Notes: generated by a model from the sequence alone, not told the origin. A stretch of DNA of 64,000 bases from Polycyclovorans sp964425915 (GCA_964425915.1 CAYROO010000001.1:496001-560000); one strand, 5' to 3'. Counted from the first letter of the stretch, positions 9,126 through 18,636 are shown. A program made the numbers and translations.

Positions 9126-10291
9126 CGCACCCGCTCCTTCGCCGAGACACGATTCTCGTGGTCGACGCGCAGGATCAAGCCGATCATGGCCAGCACGGTG
9201 ATCAGCGATGATCCGCCATAGGACATCAACGGCAGGGTCAGTCCCTTGGTGGGCAGCAGGCCCATGTTGACGCAGAGATTGATCAGGGACTGCAGGCCGA
9301 TCCAGCCGGTCAGGCCGTAGCACAGATACGCCGAGAACCGGGCATCGCGCAGTTCGGCGCCGCGGGCAATGGCAAAGCCGCGCCAGATGACCACGGTGAA
9401 CAGCGCCAGCAGCACCGCCACCCCCACCAGCCCAAATTCCTCGGCGAGAATCGCGAAAATGAAATCGGTATGCATCTCGGGCAAATACAGCAGTTTCTGG
9501 ACGCTGTTGCCCAGACCGACCCCGGTCCATTCGCCGCGCCCGACCGCAATCAGCGACTGTGCAAGCTGCCAGCCGCCGTTTTCGACGTCGGCCCAGGGAT
9601 CGGTGAAACTCAGGATGCGGCGCATGCGATAGCTCTCCATCATCGCCACACCCGCCAACGCCACAGCCGACACACTGATCAATCCGGCGTAGTAGGTGAC
9701 GGGCGCGCCGCCCATGAACAGCATCAGAAACGCCACGCCAAAGAGAATGGCGGTAGCGCCGAAGTCGGGTTCCGCCAGCAGCAGGACCGCAGGCAGTACC
9801 AGCACCAGCACCGGCTTGGCGAGACCCTTGAGGCTGTGTTGTACGTCCAACTGGCGCCGTACGATGTAGCCGGCGAGGTACATGATGAGTGCGAGCCGGG
9901 CGGGCTCTGAGGCCTGGACGCGAATGCCGGGAAGGTTCAGCCAACGCCGCGAATAGTTGACCTCGACACCGATACCCGGGATCAACACCAGGACCAGTAG
10001 CATCAGTGCCGATCCCAGCAACAACCAGCCACTCTGCTCCCACAGCCGCATTGGCAAACAGTACAGGGCAAAGGCAACCACCCCACCGAGACCCACGAAC
10101 ACCAGCTGTTTCCAGAAGAAATAGAGGGGGTCGCCGAAGTCCTTTTCGGCGTGCGCCACTGATGCGGACGCCACCATCACCAGTCCCCACAGCAACAAGG
10201 CGCCGACCGCCATCAGCAGCGGCACGTCGGCGCCGTAGCGCAGACGCGGCATCTGCAGTGGCACGCCAAGCTGAGCGGTCAGGCTGCTCAT
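9122..10291 (-). CDS. ftsW: Division-specific peptidoglycan glycosyltransferase FtsW
   Basis: SEDS-family polytopic membrane protein that polymerises lipid II at the septum with FtsI. 389 residues with about ten hydrophobic segments. SEDS hallmarks include RRWLNLPGIRVQASEPARLALI, LAEPDFGATAILFGVA and the C-terminal LLPTKGLTLPLMSYGGSSLI. The ATG overlaps the murD stop (ATGA). Downstream it is coupled to the 48-codon mini-ORF rather than directly to murG. Confidence 0.97.
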   Translation of the reverse strand: MSSLTAQLGVPLQMPRLRYGADVPLLMAVGALLLWGLVMVASASVAHAEKDFGDPLYFFWKQLVFVGLGGVVAFALYCLPMRLWEQSGWLLLGSALMLLVLVLIPGIGVEVNYSRRWLNLPGIRVQASEPARLALIMYLAGYIVRRQLDVQHSLKGLAKPVLVLVLPAVLLLAEPDFGATAILFGVAFLMLFMGGAPVTYYAGLISVSAVALAGVAMMESYRMRRILSFTDPWADVENGGWQLAQSLIAVGRGEWTGVGLGNSVQKLLYLPEMHTDFIFAILAEEFGLVGVAVLLALFTVVIWRGFAIARGAELRDARFSAYLCYGLTGWIGLQSLINLCVNMGLLPTKGLTLPLMSYGGSSLITVLAMIGLILRVDHENRVSAKERVR

Positions 10292-11754
10292 GTCAGCGCC
10301 TCCACCGCGCGCTCGAACTGATCGCCACGCTCACCATAGTGGCGGAACTGGTCGAGGCTGGCGCAAGCCGGCGACAACAGCACGGTGGCACCGGGCCGTG
10401 CTGCTGCATGGGCCGCGGCCAGCGCTGCCGCAAGATCGGGCGTACGCGTCACCGGCACGGCGCCCTGCAGCGCTGATTGCAGTCGGGGCGCATCCTCACC
10501 GAATACGTAGGCAGCGCCTTCGCGTGCCCGCAATGCCGGCGCCAACGGCGTGAAGTCCTGCCCCTTCCCCTGCCCGCCGCCCAGCCAATGGATCGGCGCC
10601 GGCAAGCCGCGGATCGCCGCCAGGGTTGAGCCGACATTGGTGCCCTTGCTGTCATTGATATAGCGGACGCCGCGCAGCTCACGCACCAGCCGGCACCGAT
10701 GTGGCAACCCTTCGAAGGCGGCCAGCGCCTCAAGACACGGCGCCTGCGGCAGCCCGGCGGCTTCGGCCAGCGCCAGCGCGGCCAGTGCGTTGGCGGCGTT
10801 GTGCAGCCCCGCAATGTGAAGACGGCTCTGCGTCATCAAAGGGTGCTGGCCTCGACACAACCAAAGCTCCCCGCCCTCGACACCGAGACCGTAGTCACCG
10901 GCGTCTGCGCCATCCAAACCAAAGCTCAGCACTCGCACTGTAGGCGGCAATTGCGAGGCTGCGGCCATGACAGCGGGGTCCTCGCGATTGATGACCGCCG
11001 CCTGTGCGCCCTTGAAGATGCGCGCCTTCACCGCCCCGTATTGGGCCATCGTCCCGTGCCGGTCGAGATGGTCCTCCGACAGGTTGAGATAAGCCGCAGC
11101 AGTGCAACACAGGCTGACGGTGGTCTCCAGTTGGAAACTGGACAGCTCCAGTACGTAGAGGTCGACCCCGTCGGCAAGCAAGTCCAGCGCCGGCGTTCCG
11201 AGATTGCCCCCGACTGCCACCGACACCCCGGCAGCGCGCGCCATTTCCCCGACCAGGGTGGTCACCGTGCTCTTGCCGTTGGAACCGGTGATGCCGATAA
11301 CCGCTGGGAATTGAGCGTTCGCAGCGGGCGCGACGTCGACGGGTCCAGTGGACCCTTCGAGCCCGCGCAGAACGGGCGGCAGCCCCGCAGGAATTGGGAA
11401 TCGGTTGACTTCCCGAGCGAACAGCTCGATGTCGCCAATGATCGCAACGCCAGCGTTGCGCAGCTGCTGGACGAACGGCTCGCGCAGGTCGACACCCGGA
11501 GACACGACGGCTTCTTTGAACTGCGATAGCGGTGCAGGCGCGGAAAATGCGCCGAGATAAAAAGTCACACCTGGATATTCCGCGCGCAGCGCTTCGATCC
11601 CGTTCGGCGCGGCGCGGGAATCGGTCACGGCGACTTTGGCGCCCGCTCGCACGAGGTAGCGCAAGGCCGAGACGCCAGACAAGCCGAGCCCCACAACGAG
11701 CATTGGCTGCTCGCTGTAGCGATTCCCGAATCTCAATTCCCGATTCCCGTTCAT
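10288..11754 (-). CDS. murD: UDP-N-acetylmuramoylalanine--D-glutamate ligase with in-frame repeat insertion
   Basis: Adds D-Glu to UDP-MurNAc-L-Ala. 488 residues, about 50 longer than E. coli MurD. The N-terminal LVVGLGLSG loop, ATP loop GITGSNGKSTVTTLVGEMA and the C-terminal ligase domain (YINDSKGTNVGSTLAAI, LLSPACASLDQF) are intact. Residues about 117-150, between the conserved GDIELFARE and the ATP loop, are the translation of a 100-base dispersed element shared with the murB 5' end. The first codons after ATG also derive from GGGAATCG-type repeat sequence. The insertion falls at the linker between domains 1 and 2, where a loop may be tolerated. ATGA overlaps at both ends. Confidence 0.95.
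   Translation of the reverse strand: MNGNRELRFGNRYSEQPMLVVGLGLSGVSALRYLVRAGAKVAVTDSRAAPNGIEALRAEYPGVTFYLGAFSAPAPLSQFKEAVVSPGVDLREPFVQQLRNAGVAIIGDIELFAREVNRFPIPAGLPPVLRGLEGSTGPVDVAPAANAQFPAVIGITGSNGKSTVTTLVGEMARAAGVSVAVGGNLGTPALDLLADGVDLYVLELSSFQLETTVSLCCTAAAYLNLSEDHLDRHGTMAQYGAVKARIFKGAQAAVINREDPAVMAAASQLPPTVRVLSFGLDGADAGDYGLGVEGGELWLCRGQHPLMTQSRLHIAGLHNAANALAALALAEAAGLPQAPCLEALAAFEGLPHRCRLVRELRGVRYINDSKGTNVGSTLAAIRGLPAPIHWLGGGQGKGQDFTPLAPALRAREGAAYVFGEDAPRLQSALQGAVPVTRTPDLAAALAAAHAAARPGATVLLSPACASLDQFRHYGERGDQFERAVEALT
11304..11403 (-). repeat. 100-base palindromic dispersed element, copy 2 (inside murD)
   Basis: Minus-strand copy of the element at 6381-6480, with the same central dyad of GGGTCCA arms and similar CGATTCCC/CAATTCCC ends. 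By eye there are about nine substitutions and no indels. It contributes residues about 118-150 of MurD in frame. Relative to the coding strand it is inverted compared with the murB copy. Confidence 0.85.
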
Positions 11755-12836
11755 CGCAACTTCAGACTGGAAAGGCCGATCAGCACAAGAATCAACGTGA
11801 CAATCCAGAAGCGCACGATGATTTTCGGCTCCGGCCAGCCTTTCAGTTCGTAGTGGTGATGGAGTGGCGCCATGCGGAAGATCCGCTTGCCACCGCTGTA
11901 CTTGAAGTAGCCGACCTGGAGGGCGACCGACACGGTCTCCGCCACGAACACGCCGCCCATGATGGCCAGTACGATTTCCTGGCGTACCAGCACCGCAACC
12001 ACGCCGAGGGCGGCCCCCAGCGCCAGCGCGCCGACATCGCCCATGAACACTTGCGCGGGGTATGCGTTGAACCAGAGAAAGCCGAGTCCGGCACCCGCGA
12101 TGGCCGTGCAAAAGATCGCCAATTCGCCGACACCTGCGATGTAGGGGATACCCAGGTACTCAGCAAACTTGACGTTGCCGGAGGCATAGGCGAACACCGC
12201 CAGTGCTGAGGCCACCAGCACGGTCGGCATGATCGCGAGGCCATCGAGACCATCGGTGAGGTTGACCGCGTTGGAGCTGCCAACAATCACCAGATAGCTC
12301 CACAGCACGAAGAACAGGCCCAGCGGAATCGCCACGTCCTTAACGAAGGGAAAAATCAGCGTGGTCTCCACCGGGGTCTTGGCGGTGGCATAGATGCCGA
12401 CCGCGGTGGCAAATCCCGCAAGCGAAAGCCAGAAGTACTTCTTGCGGGCCGGAAGACCGCGCGGATTCTTGTGCTTGATCTTGATGTAGTCGTCTGCGAA
12501 TCCCACCGCCCCGAAGGCCAGCGTCACCAACAGAGCAAACCATACGAAGCGGTTCTCCAAATCCGCCCATAGCAGGGTGGCGACAGAGATCGCGGCGAGA
12601 ATGAGTACCCCACCCATGGTGGGGGTGCCGGTCTTCTTGAGGTGGCTCTGAGGCCCGTCATCGCGGACGGGCTGCCCAAACTTGAAACTGTACAGCCGAG
12701 CGATCAACCAGGGACCGAAGGCAAACGAAAAGATCAGCGCGGTGAGCACGCCCAGCACCGCACGAAACGTCAGATAACCGAAGACGTTAAAGCCCGTGAT
12801 GAACTGCGTCAGATATTCCGCCAGCGCGTAAAGCAT
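11751..12836 (-). CDS. mraY: Phospho-N-acetylmuramoyl-pentapeptide transferase
   Basis: Polytopic inner-membrane enzyme that transfers phospho-MurNAc-pentapeptide to undecaprenyl phosphate, giving lipid I. 361 residues, as in homologs, with about ten hydrophobic segments. Catalytic signatures: GFADDYIKIK (Asp pair), NAVNLTDGLDGLAIMP, and the histidine motif MAPLHHHYELKGWPEPKI near the C-terminus. The start overlaps the murF stop as TGATG; the stop overlaps the murD ATG as ATGA. Confidence 0.97.
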   Translation of the reverse strand: MLYALAEYLTQFITGFNVFGYLTFRAVLGVLTALIFSFAFGPWLIARLYSFKFGQPVRDDGPQSHLKKTGTPTMGGVLILAAISVATLLWADLENRFVWFALLVTLAFGAVGFADDYIKIKHKNPRGLPARKKYFWLSLAGFATAVGIYATAKTPVETTLIFPFVKDVAIPLGLFFVLWSYLVIVGSSNAVNLTDGLDGLAIMPTVLVASALAVFAYASGNVKFAEYLGIPYIAGVGELAIFCTAIAGAGLGFLWFNAYPAQVFMGDVGALALGAALGVVAVLVRQEIVLAIMGGVFVAETVSVALQVGYFKYSGGKRIFRMAPLHHHYELKGWPEPKIIVRFWIVTLILVLIGLSSLKLR

Positions 12837-14212
12837 CAGTGCACCCCTGCCTGTACACCGTTGATTGGCGCGCCGGTCAGCGCGGCCACCACTTGTTCCA
12901 TCCGCGCCGAGCGCGATCCCTTGACCAGCACCGTTACATCCGCCGTGGGTGACCCCAGCGCAGCGATCGCCGCTGCCGCATCCGGCAGCCATTCGGCCGA
13001 TGCCCCGAAACCCTCCGCGATTCCGCGCGCCGCAGCACCAACGGCGATACAGCGCTCGATACCGTGCTCGGCGGCGTAGGCACCAATCTGGCGATGCAGC
13101 GCGGCACTATCCGATCCCAGCTCGGCCATGTGGCCCAGCACCGCCCAGCGCCGTCCGGGCTGCCGCGACAGCCAGTCGAGGCCGGCGCGCATCGAGGTGG
13201 GGTTGGCGTTGTAGCTGTCGTCGGCAATGCAGGCGCCGCCAGCGCCGGTCATCAGCTTCAGGCGCCCTGCGGCCAACTCGGCGTCGCCCAGACCGCGGGC
13301 AATCTCGTCCACTGCCATTCCCAACGCACAGGCACAGGCGGCTGCGGCCAGCGCATTCATGACGTTATGGGCTCCGGGCATGGGCAAGCGCACCCGCGCC
13401 GAGCCCTCGGGTGCCACCAGGGTAAAGCTGGTCCGAGTGGCATCCAGTTCGATTTCAACGGCTTGAACATCGGCACGACAGGAAAGCCCGAACTGGATCT
13501 GCGAGGTCGGCCCGGCCAGCTCGCGCCACAAGGGTGCAAACACGTCGTCGGCATTGATGATCGCCACACCGCGCGGGCCCAGCGAGGCGAACAACTCGCC
13601 CTTGCCCTGGGCAATGCCTTCGCGGGAACCGAAGCCTTCGAGATGGGCATCGCCGGCCTGGGTCACCACGCCAATCTGGGGCCGCGCCCAGCCACTGAGC
13701 TGGGCAATCTCGCCAATATGATTGGCGCCCATTTCGATGATCGCGGTCTCGTGGTGATCACGCAGACGCGACAGCATCAAGGGGACCCCGATGTGATTGT
13801 TGAGGTTGCCTTCAGTGGCCAGCACCGGTCCCCGGGCACGGCAGACTGCGGCCAGCAACTGCTTGGTGGTGGTCTTGCCATTGCTACCGGTCACGCCAAT
13901 CACCGGGTTACCAAAGGCTTCACGGCAGGCACCGCCCCAGTCCTGAAGCGCGCGCAGGGTGTCCGGCACTACCACCTGCGGCAGGTCGATGGGCTGAGCC
14001 CGCTCGACCAGGGCAGCGGCCGCTCCGGCAGCAGCGGCAGCGGCGACATAGCCGTGACCATCCTGCTGGCCGCCGGTAAGCGCCACGAAGAGATCGCCTT
14101 GCTGAACCTTGCGAGAGTCGATGACCAGCTGCTGGAAGCGCGCTTCCTGCGTCGGGGGCGGTGCCCCCACCGCCTGGGCGAGGAGGCTCAGCGATGGCAG
14201 TAGGGTGCTCAT
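12836..14212 (-). CDS. murF: UDP-MurNAc-tripeptide--D-alanyl-D-alanine ligase
   Basis: Adds the D-Ala-D-Ala dipeptide to complete the UDP-MurNAc-pentapeptide. 458 residues. ATP loop VTGSNGKTTTKQLLAAV, Mur ligase signature NLNNHIGVPLMLSRL, and the C-terminal DDSYNANPTSMRAGLDWL are present. The ATG overlaps the murE stop (ATGA). Confidence 0.97.
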   Translation of the reverse strand: MSTLLPSLSLLAQAVGAPPPTQEARFQQLVIDSRKVQQGDLFVALTGGQQDGHGYVAAAAAAGAAAALVERAQPIDLPQVVVPDTLRALQDWGGACREAFGNPVIGVTGSNGKTTTKQLLAAVCRARGPVLATEGNLNNHIGVPLMLSRLRDHHETAIIEMGANHIGEIAQLSGWARPQIGVVTQAGDAHLEGFGSREGIAQGKGELFASLGPRGVAIINADDVFAPLWRELAGPTSQIQFGLSCRADVQAVEIELDATRTSFTLVAPEGSARVRLPMPGAHNVMNALAAAACACALGMAVDEIARGLGDAELAAGRLKLMTGAGGACIADDSYNANPTSMRAGLDWLSRQPGRRWAVLGHMAELGSDSAALHRQIGAYAAEHGIERCIAVGAAARGIAEGFGASAEWLPDAAAAIAALGSPTADVTVLVKGSRSARMEQVVAALTGAPINGVQAGVH

Positions 14213-15696
14213 GGGCGCGGCTCCAGACCCAGCAGCACGGCCGCCTGCTGGCGGTCACTGAAAGGTCGCTCGGTGGTGCCGGTGATCTGCACCGTCTCGT
14301 GGCCTTTACCGGCCAGCAGTACCACGTCGTCCGGCGAGGACGTGGTGACGGCAAACGCAATGGCCGCAGCACGGTCGTGCTGGACCACGACACGGTCATC
14401 TCCCGGATGCTCGGGCAGCCCTGCCAGGATGTCGTCGACGATGGCGGCGGGCGATTCGCTGCGCGGGTTGTCATCGGTGATGACGATGCGGTCGGCGCCA
14501 GCGAGCGCCGCCGAGCCCATCAAGGGCCGCTTGCCGCGATCACGATCACCGCCACATCCGAACACCACGGTGAGCCGCCCGGTGCAATGCTCGCGGACCG
14601 ACCGCAGCACCTGCGCCAGCGCGGCGGGGGTGTGGGCATAGTCCACCACCACCAACGGTCGCCCCTCCGCGCGAAATCCCTCGATGCGACCCGGGACGGT
14701 CTCGGCCTCCGACAGGGCGGCGGCAATGTCCTGTAACCGCAAGCCGCCGACCCGCAAAGCGGCCGCCGCTGCCACCAGGTTGTAGGCATTGAAGCGCCCC
14801 AGCAGCCGACTGTTGACCTCGGCACTGCCCTCTGGCCCCTGCAGCTGCACGCGCAGCCCCTCCGCATGCAGTTGCAGCTCGCGGCCGATCAGATAATCCC
14901 CCTTCAGCGGGACTTCGCCTTCCAGGCCATACGTCAGGACATCCGGGAATGCCTCCAGCCAGCGGCGTCCCCAGCCATCGTCACGGTTGAGCGCGCATAC
15001 GCCGCGGGTGTAGCGGCTGAACAGGGTACGCTTGGCCTCGACGTAGGCGGCCTCGCTGCCGTGATAATCGAGATGGTCACGGGTGATGTTGGTGAGCACG
15101 CCGACGTCGAACCGCATGCCGGCCACACGCCGCTGGTCGAGCGCATGGGAAGACACCTCCATCGCCACCGCCCGCACGCCGGCCTTCAGCTGAGCGGCAA
15201 GCTGCGCCTGCAGGCTGACCGGATCGAGCGTGGTGTGGGTGCTGGCAACGAGCGTGGGCAGACGGCCGGTCCCCAGCGTTCCGAAATACGCGCAGGGTCG
15301 CCCCAGCCGCTCCAGCGCCTGCGCCACCAGCCAGGCGGTGGAGGTCTTGCCGTCGGTCCCGGTGATGCCGACCGTGAACAACTGGTCCGCGGGTCGGCCG
15401 TAGAAGCGCGATGCAATCTCGCCGCTGCAATGGCTCAGCTGCGGCACCGGCACCACCGGCACTTCAGCGGACGGCGACGCCACGCCGGCCGCAGGCTCCC
15501 ACGCAATCGCTGAGGCGCCCTGCGCCAGGGCCTGATCGAGATAGCGAAGGCCATGGATACCGGTCACGCCCTGTATCGCCAGGAACAGATCGCCGGGGCG
15601 CACCTTGCGGGAGTCGAGCGCCACGCCCGTGACCGGCAGCGCCGGCACCTCCGCGGCCAGACCCTGCAGCAGCTGATCCAACGCCTGCGGCTTCAT
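14209..15696 (-). CDS. murE: UDP-MurNAc-L-Ala-D-Glu--meso-2,6-diaminopimelate ligase
   Basis: Adds the third stem-peptide residue. 495 residues with ATP loop GITGTDGKTSTAWLVAQ, MEVSSHALDQRR, DYAHTPAALAQVL and the specificity motif DDNPRSESP. DNPR marks the meso-diaminopimelate-specific family, so the organism has Gram-negative-type DAP peptidoglycan. The ATG at 15696 overlaps the ftsI stop (ATGA); the frame is open far upstream but that is the ftsI region. Confidence 0.97.
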   Translation of the reverse strand: MKPQALDQLLQGLAAEVPALPVTGVALDSRKVRPGDLFLAIQGVTGIHGLRYLDQALAQGASAIAWEPAAGVASPSAEVPVVPVPQLSHCSGEIASRFYGRPADQLFTVGITGTDGKTSTAWLVAQALERLGRPCAYFGTLGTGRLPTLVASTHTTLDPVSLQAQLAAQLKAGVRAVAMEVSSHALDQRRVAGMRFDVGVLTNITRDHLDYHGSEAAYVEAKRTLFSRYTRGVCALNRDDGWGRRWLEAFPDVLTYGLEGEVPLKGDYLIGRELQLHAEGLRVQLQGPEGSAEVNSRLLGRFNAYNLVAAAAALRVGGLRLQDIAAALSEAETVPGRIEGFRAEGRPLVVVDYAHTPAALAQVLRSVREHCTGRLTVVFGCGGDRDRGKRPLMGSAALAGADRIVITDDNPRSESPAAIVDDILAGLPEHPGDDRVVVQHDRAAAIAFAVTTSSPDDVVLLAGKGHETVQITGTTERPFSDRQQAAVLLGLEPRP

Positions 15697-17432
15697 GGCG
15701 CCCCCCGAGCCGGGCTGAGGGAGACGGTTTGGGTCGGCGCCGGCGGCGGCGTATCCGGCGGCACCTGCAGCAAGCGAGCAGCGCCCTGCATGACCGAACC
15801 GAATACCGGCGCGGATACCAAGCCGCCGTAGTACGTGCCGGCCTGCGGTTCGTCGATCATCACGATGCCGACCAGCCGCGGTTGGTCTACCGGCACCATG
15901 CCGACGAATACCGCCTGATGCCGATTGGCATCGTAGCCACCGGTGGCCGCCACCTTGCGCACGGTCCCCGACTTGCCTGCCACGCGATAGCCTTCGATGG
16001 CCGCCCGCTGGGCGGTTCCGTCCGCCGACACCACACTCTCCAACAGTTGTCGCACCGAGCGCGCAGTGGACGCCGACAGCACCCTTTGTGGCGGCGGCCG
16101 TACGCCACCGGCGACCAGCGACAGCTTGGGCATCAAGCCATCGTTGGCCATCGCGGCATAGGCCCGCACCAGGTGCAGCGCGCTGACGGACAAGCCGTAG
16201 CCATACGATGCGGTGGCCGTGGCGATCTGCCCCCATTCGGTGAAATGGCGCAGCACCGGCATCACCTCGCCGGGGAACGCCAGGTCCACGCGCTCGCCCA
16301 GACCAAAGCGCTGGTACCCGGACCAGACGTTCTCGGCACCCATCGCCAAGCCGATCATGGCGGAGCCGACGTTGCTCGACTTCGCCAGCAGCTTGGCAAT
16401 GTCGACCACACCTTGGGGGTGGTGATCACGAACCGTCAGCGCACCGACCTTGAGGAAGCCGGGGTTGGTATCGATGATGCTGTTGGGCTGATACAGCCCG
16501 AGTTCGATGGCCTGGGCCACCAGCAACGGCTTGAGGGTCGAGCCCGGCTCGAAGCCGTCGGTGACGGCACGGTTGCGCACACCGGTGCCTTCAGCACGGG
16601 CTTCCAGATTGTTGGGATTGAACCCGGGCTGCGCCGCCATGGCGAGAATGTCACCGGTGTGGGCGTCCATCACCACCATCACACCGCCCTTGGCCTTGTT
16701 CTTCGCCACCGCCGCCTTGAGCTCGCGATAAGCCAGATACTGGATCCGCAGGTCCAGGGTCAGGTTGATGGTCTCGCCGGCCGACGCAGGAACAAACTCA
16801 AGACCGTCCTCAATGACCTTGCCGGTTCGGTCGCGAATGACCCGGCGCTTGCCCGGGGTGCCAGCGAGACGGGACTCCAGGGCGCGCTCGACGCCCTCCA
16901 GCCCCTTACCTTCGCGGCCAGTGAACCCCACCACCTGTGACGCCACCTCTCCCGCCGGGTAGTAGCGTGCATAGGCCGGCTCGGAGAACACGCCGGACAA
17001 GCCAAGGGCCAACACCTTCTGCGCTTCGGCCGGACTGATCTGCTCACGCAGATAAACGAACTTGCGGCCTTCGCGGGCCTTGAGGAAGGCGGTCAGCTCG
17101 GCGGGGCTGCGCCCCAGGGCGGCGGCCAGCTGGGTTACGGCATCGGGCTTGGCCAGCACAGCGGAGGGCACTGCCCAGATCGACGATACCGGCGCCGACA
17201 AGGCCAGCGGCTCTCCGCGCCGGTCGAGGATTGCGCCGCGATGGCCGGGGATGGCGAGCGTGCGAATCTGTCGCTTATCGCCCTCGCCACGAAGAAAGTC
17301 CCGCTCCACCACCTGCAGATGGAATGCCCGGCCAAGCACCACCAGCGCACCCAGCGCCAACACGCCCAGCACCAGGGCCTGCCGCCAACGTCCGACCGCC
17401 CGCACCACGGGCTTGCGCACGGCCCGACTCAT
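15693..17432 (-). CDS. ftsI: Peptidoglycan D,D-transpeptidase FtsI (PBP3)
   Basis: Septal class B penicillin-binding protein. 579 residues: short cytoplasmic tail, membrane segment (about 20-38), pedestal domain and transpeptidase domain. Active-site motifs are all visible: SxxK as EPGSTLKP, SxN as SSNVGS, and KTG-like as GKSGTVRK. The ATG at 17432 overlaps the ftsL stop (ATGA); the 3' end overlaps murE. Its glycosyltransferase partner FtsW is encoded in the same cluster. Confidence 0.97.
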   Translation of the reverse strand: MSRAVRKPVVRAVGRWRQALVLGVLALGALVVLGRAFHLQVVERDFLRGEGDKRQIRTLAIPGHRGAILDRRGEPLALSAPVSSIWAVPSAVLAKPDAVTQLAAALGRSPAELTAFLKAREGRKFVYLREQISPAEAQKVLALGLSGVFSEPAYARYYPAGEVASQVVGFTGREGKGLEGVERALESRLAGTPGKRRVIRDRTGKVIEDGLEFVPASAGETINLTLDLRIQYLAYRELKAAVAKNKAKGGVMVVMDAHTGDILAMAAQPGFNPNNLEARAEGTGVRNRAVTDGFEPGSTLKPLLVAQAIELGLYQPNSIIDTNPGFLKVGALTVRDHHPQGVVDIAKLLAKSSNVGSAMIGLAMGAENVWSGYQRFGLGERVDLAFPGEVMPVLRHFTEWGQIATATASYGYGLSVSALHLVRAYAAMANDGLMPKLSLVAGGVRPPPQRVLSASTARSVRQLLESVVSADGTAQRAAIEGYRVAGKSGTVRKVAATGGYDANRHQAVFVGMVPVDQPRLVGIVMIDEPQAGTYYGGLVSAPVFGSVMQGAARLLQVPPDTPPPAPTQTVSLSPARGAP

Positions 17433-17707
17433 GGCGGGCTCTCCAATGGCACGATGACGTAGTGCCAGGGCTCTTCCATTTTCAGTTGTTCGCGGGCCAC
17501 CCGCTCGACGCGGGCATGGTGGGCCAGGGTGGCCTCCTCCAACTGCAGCTGGGCCCACTCCATCTCCAGGCGCTCGCGCTCGCGGCGCAGATCGTCCAGC
17601 TCGGAGACCAGGGCACGGTTCTCATGTTTTGCGCCGACCACGGAGACCGCCGAGACCACGACGGCCAGCAAGAGCCCCATCGGCAGCAACAGGCTGCCGC
17701 GCATCAC
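17429..17707 (-). CDS. ftsL: Cell division protein FtsL
   Basis: Small bitopic divisome protein that forms a complex with FtsB and FtsQ. 92 residues: N-terminal membrane segment (about 5-25) followed by a leucine/charged coiled coil (ELDDLRRERERLEMEWAQLQ), then the conserved REQLKMEEPW region typical of the family. The start may be GTG 17707 or the adjacent ATG 17704; the latter overlaps the rsmH stop as TGATG. Confidence 0.94.
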   Translation of the reverse strand: MMRGSLLLPMGLLLAVVVSAVSVVGAKHENRALVSELDDLRRERERLEMEWAQLQLEEATLAHHARVERVAREQLKMEEPWHYVIVPLESPP

Positions 17708-18627
17708 GACAGACGCTCCGCGGTGCGCAACATGGCACTTCGGGCGCGCGGATTACGCGCGCATTCGATGTCGCTGGGGAACTGCTTGCGCAGGACCTTG
17801 ATCCGCGGGGCATCCCCTTGGCCCTGCGCGCGCAGGTAGCGTTTGACGATGCGATCTTCCAACGAGTGGAAGCTGATCACCACCAACCGGCCCTGAGGCG
17901 CCAGCAAATCCAGCGCCTGGGGCAGCGCCTGCTCCAGCACGGCCAGTTCCTGGTTGATGTGGATCCGGATGGCCTGAAAGCTGCGGGTGGCGGGGTGGAT
18001 ATGGCGCGAGCGCGGCCCCGGCACGGCAGCGATCAGACGCGCCAGCGCCGCGGTGGTGGTCAACGGCGCTTCGCTGCGATGCTCGACAATGCGCCGCGCA
18101 ATCCGGCGGCTGTTGCGTTCGTCACCGTAACGCCACAGCACATCGGCGATGTCTTCAGCGCTCGCCTGGGCCAGCCAGTCGGCGGCGGAGGGCCCGGCGC
18201 CGGGGTTCATGCGCATGTCCAGGGGTCCGTCCTGGCTGAACGAAAAACCACGTTCAGCCTCGTCCAACTGCGGGCTGGATACCCCGAGGTCCATCAGAAT
18301 GCCGTTGACGCGTGTGGGACCGAGGCATTCCGCCATGCGCGCGAAGTTGGCATGGTGAATCCGCACCCGCGGATCGTCACCGAAGCGCGCTTGGGCATGT
18401 GCGATGGCCGCGGGATCCTGGTCGAACACGTCGAGTCGCGCCGCCGGCCCCAGCAACGCCAGCAGGGCGGTGCTGTGACCACCGCGTCCAAACGTGGCAT
18501 CGACGTAATGGCCGTCGGGCTGGGGGGCCAGGCCGGCGAGCGCCTCGTCGAGCATCACCGGCAGATGCCCCATCATGGCGTCAGTCGCCCCAGGCGTCGT
18601 GGCGGGCAGTCGGGCGGCGGCGCGCAT
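17704..18627 (-). CDS. rsmH: 16S rRNA (cytosine(1402)-N(4))-methyltransferase
   Basis: SAM-dependent methyltransferase modifying C1402 of 16S rRNA. 307 residues from ATG 18627; an ATG 17 codons downstream (18576), directly before GHLPVML, is an alternative since the first residues are poorly conserved. SAM-binding motif VDATFGRGGHS, then LMDLGVSSPQLDEAERGFSF and ISFHSLEDRIVKR are diagnostic. It lies 9 bases after mraZ and overlaps ftsL. Confidence 0.96.
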   Translation of the reverse strand: MRAAARLPATTPGATDAMMGHLPVMLDEALAGLAPQPDGHYVDATFGRGGHSTALLALLGPAARLDVFDQDPAAIAHAQARFGDDPRVRIHHANFARMAECLGPTRVNGILMDLGVSSPQLDEAERGFSFSQDGPLDMRMNPGAGPSAADWLAQASAEDIADVLWRYGDERNSRRIARRIVEHRSEAPLTTTAALARLIAAVPGPRSRHIHPATRSFQAIRIHINQELAVLEQALPQALDLLAPQGRLVVISFHSLEDRIVKRYLRAQGQGDAPRIKVLRKQFPSDIECARNPRARSAMLRTAERLS

Positions 18628-18636
18628 GGCAACGGA

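Noticed and set aside
13064..14203. 379-codon plus-strand open frame opposite murF
   Set aside because: Shadow of murF; low-complexity Gly/Gln/His composition.
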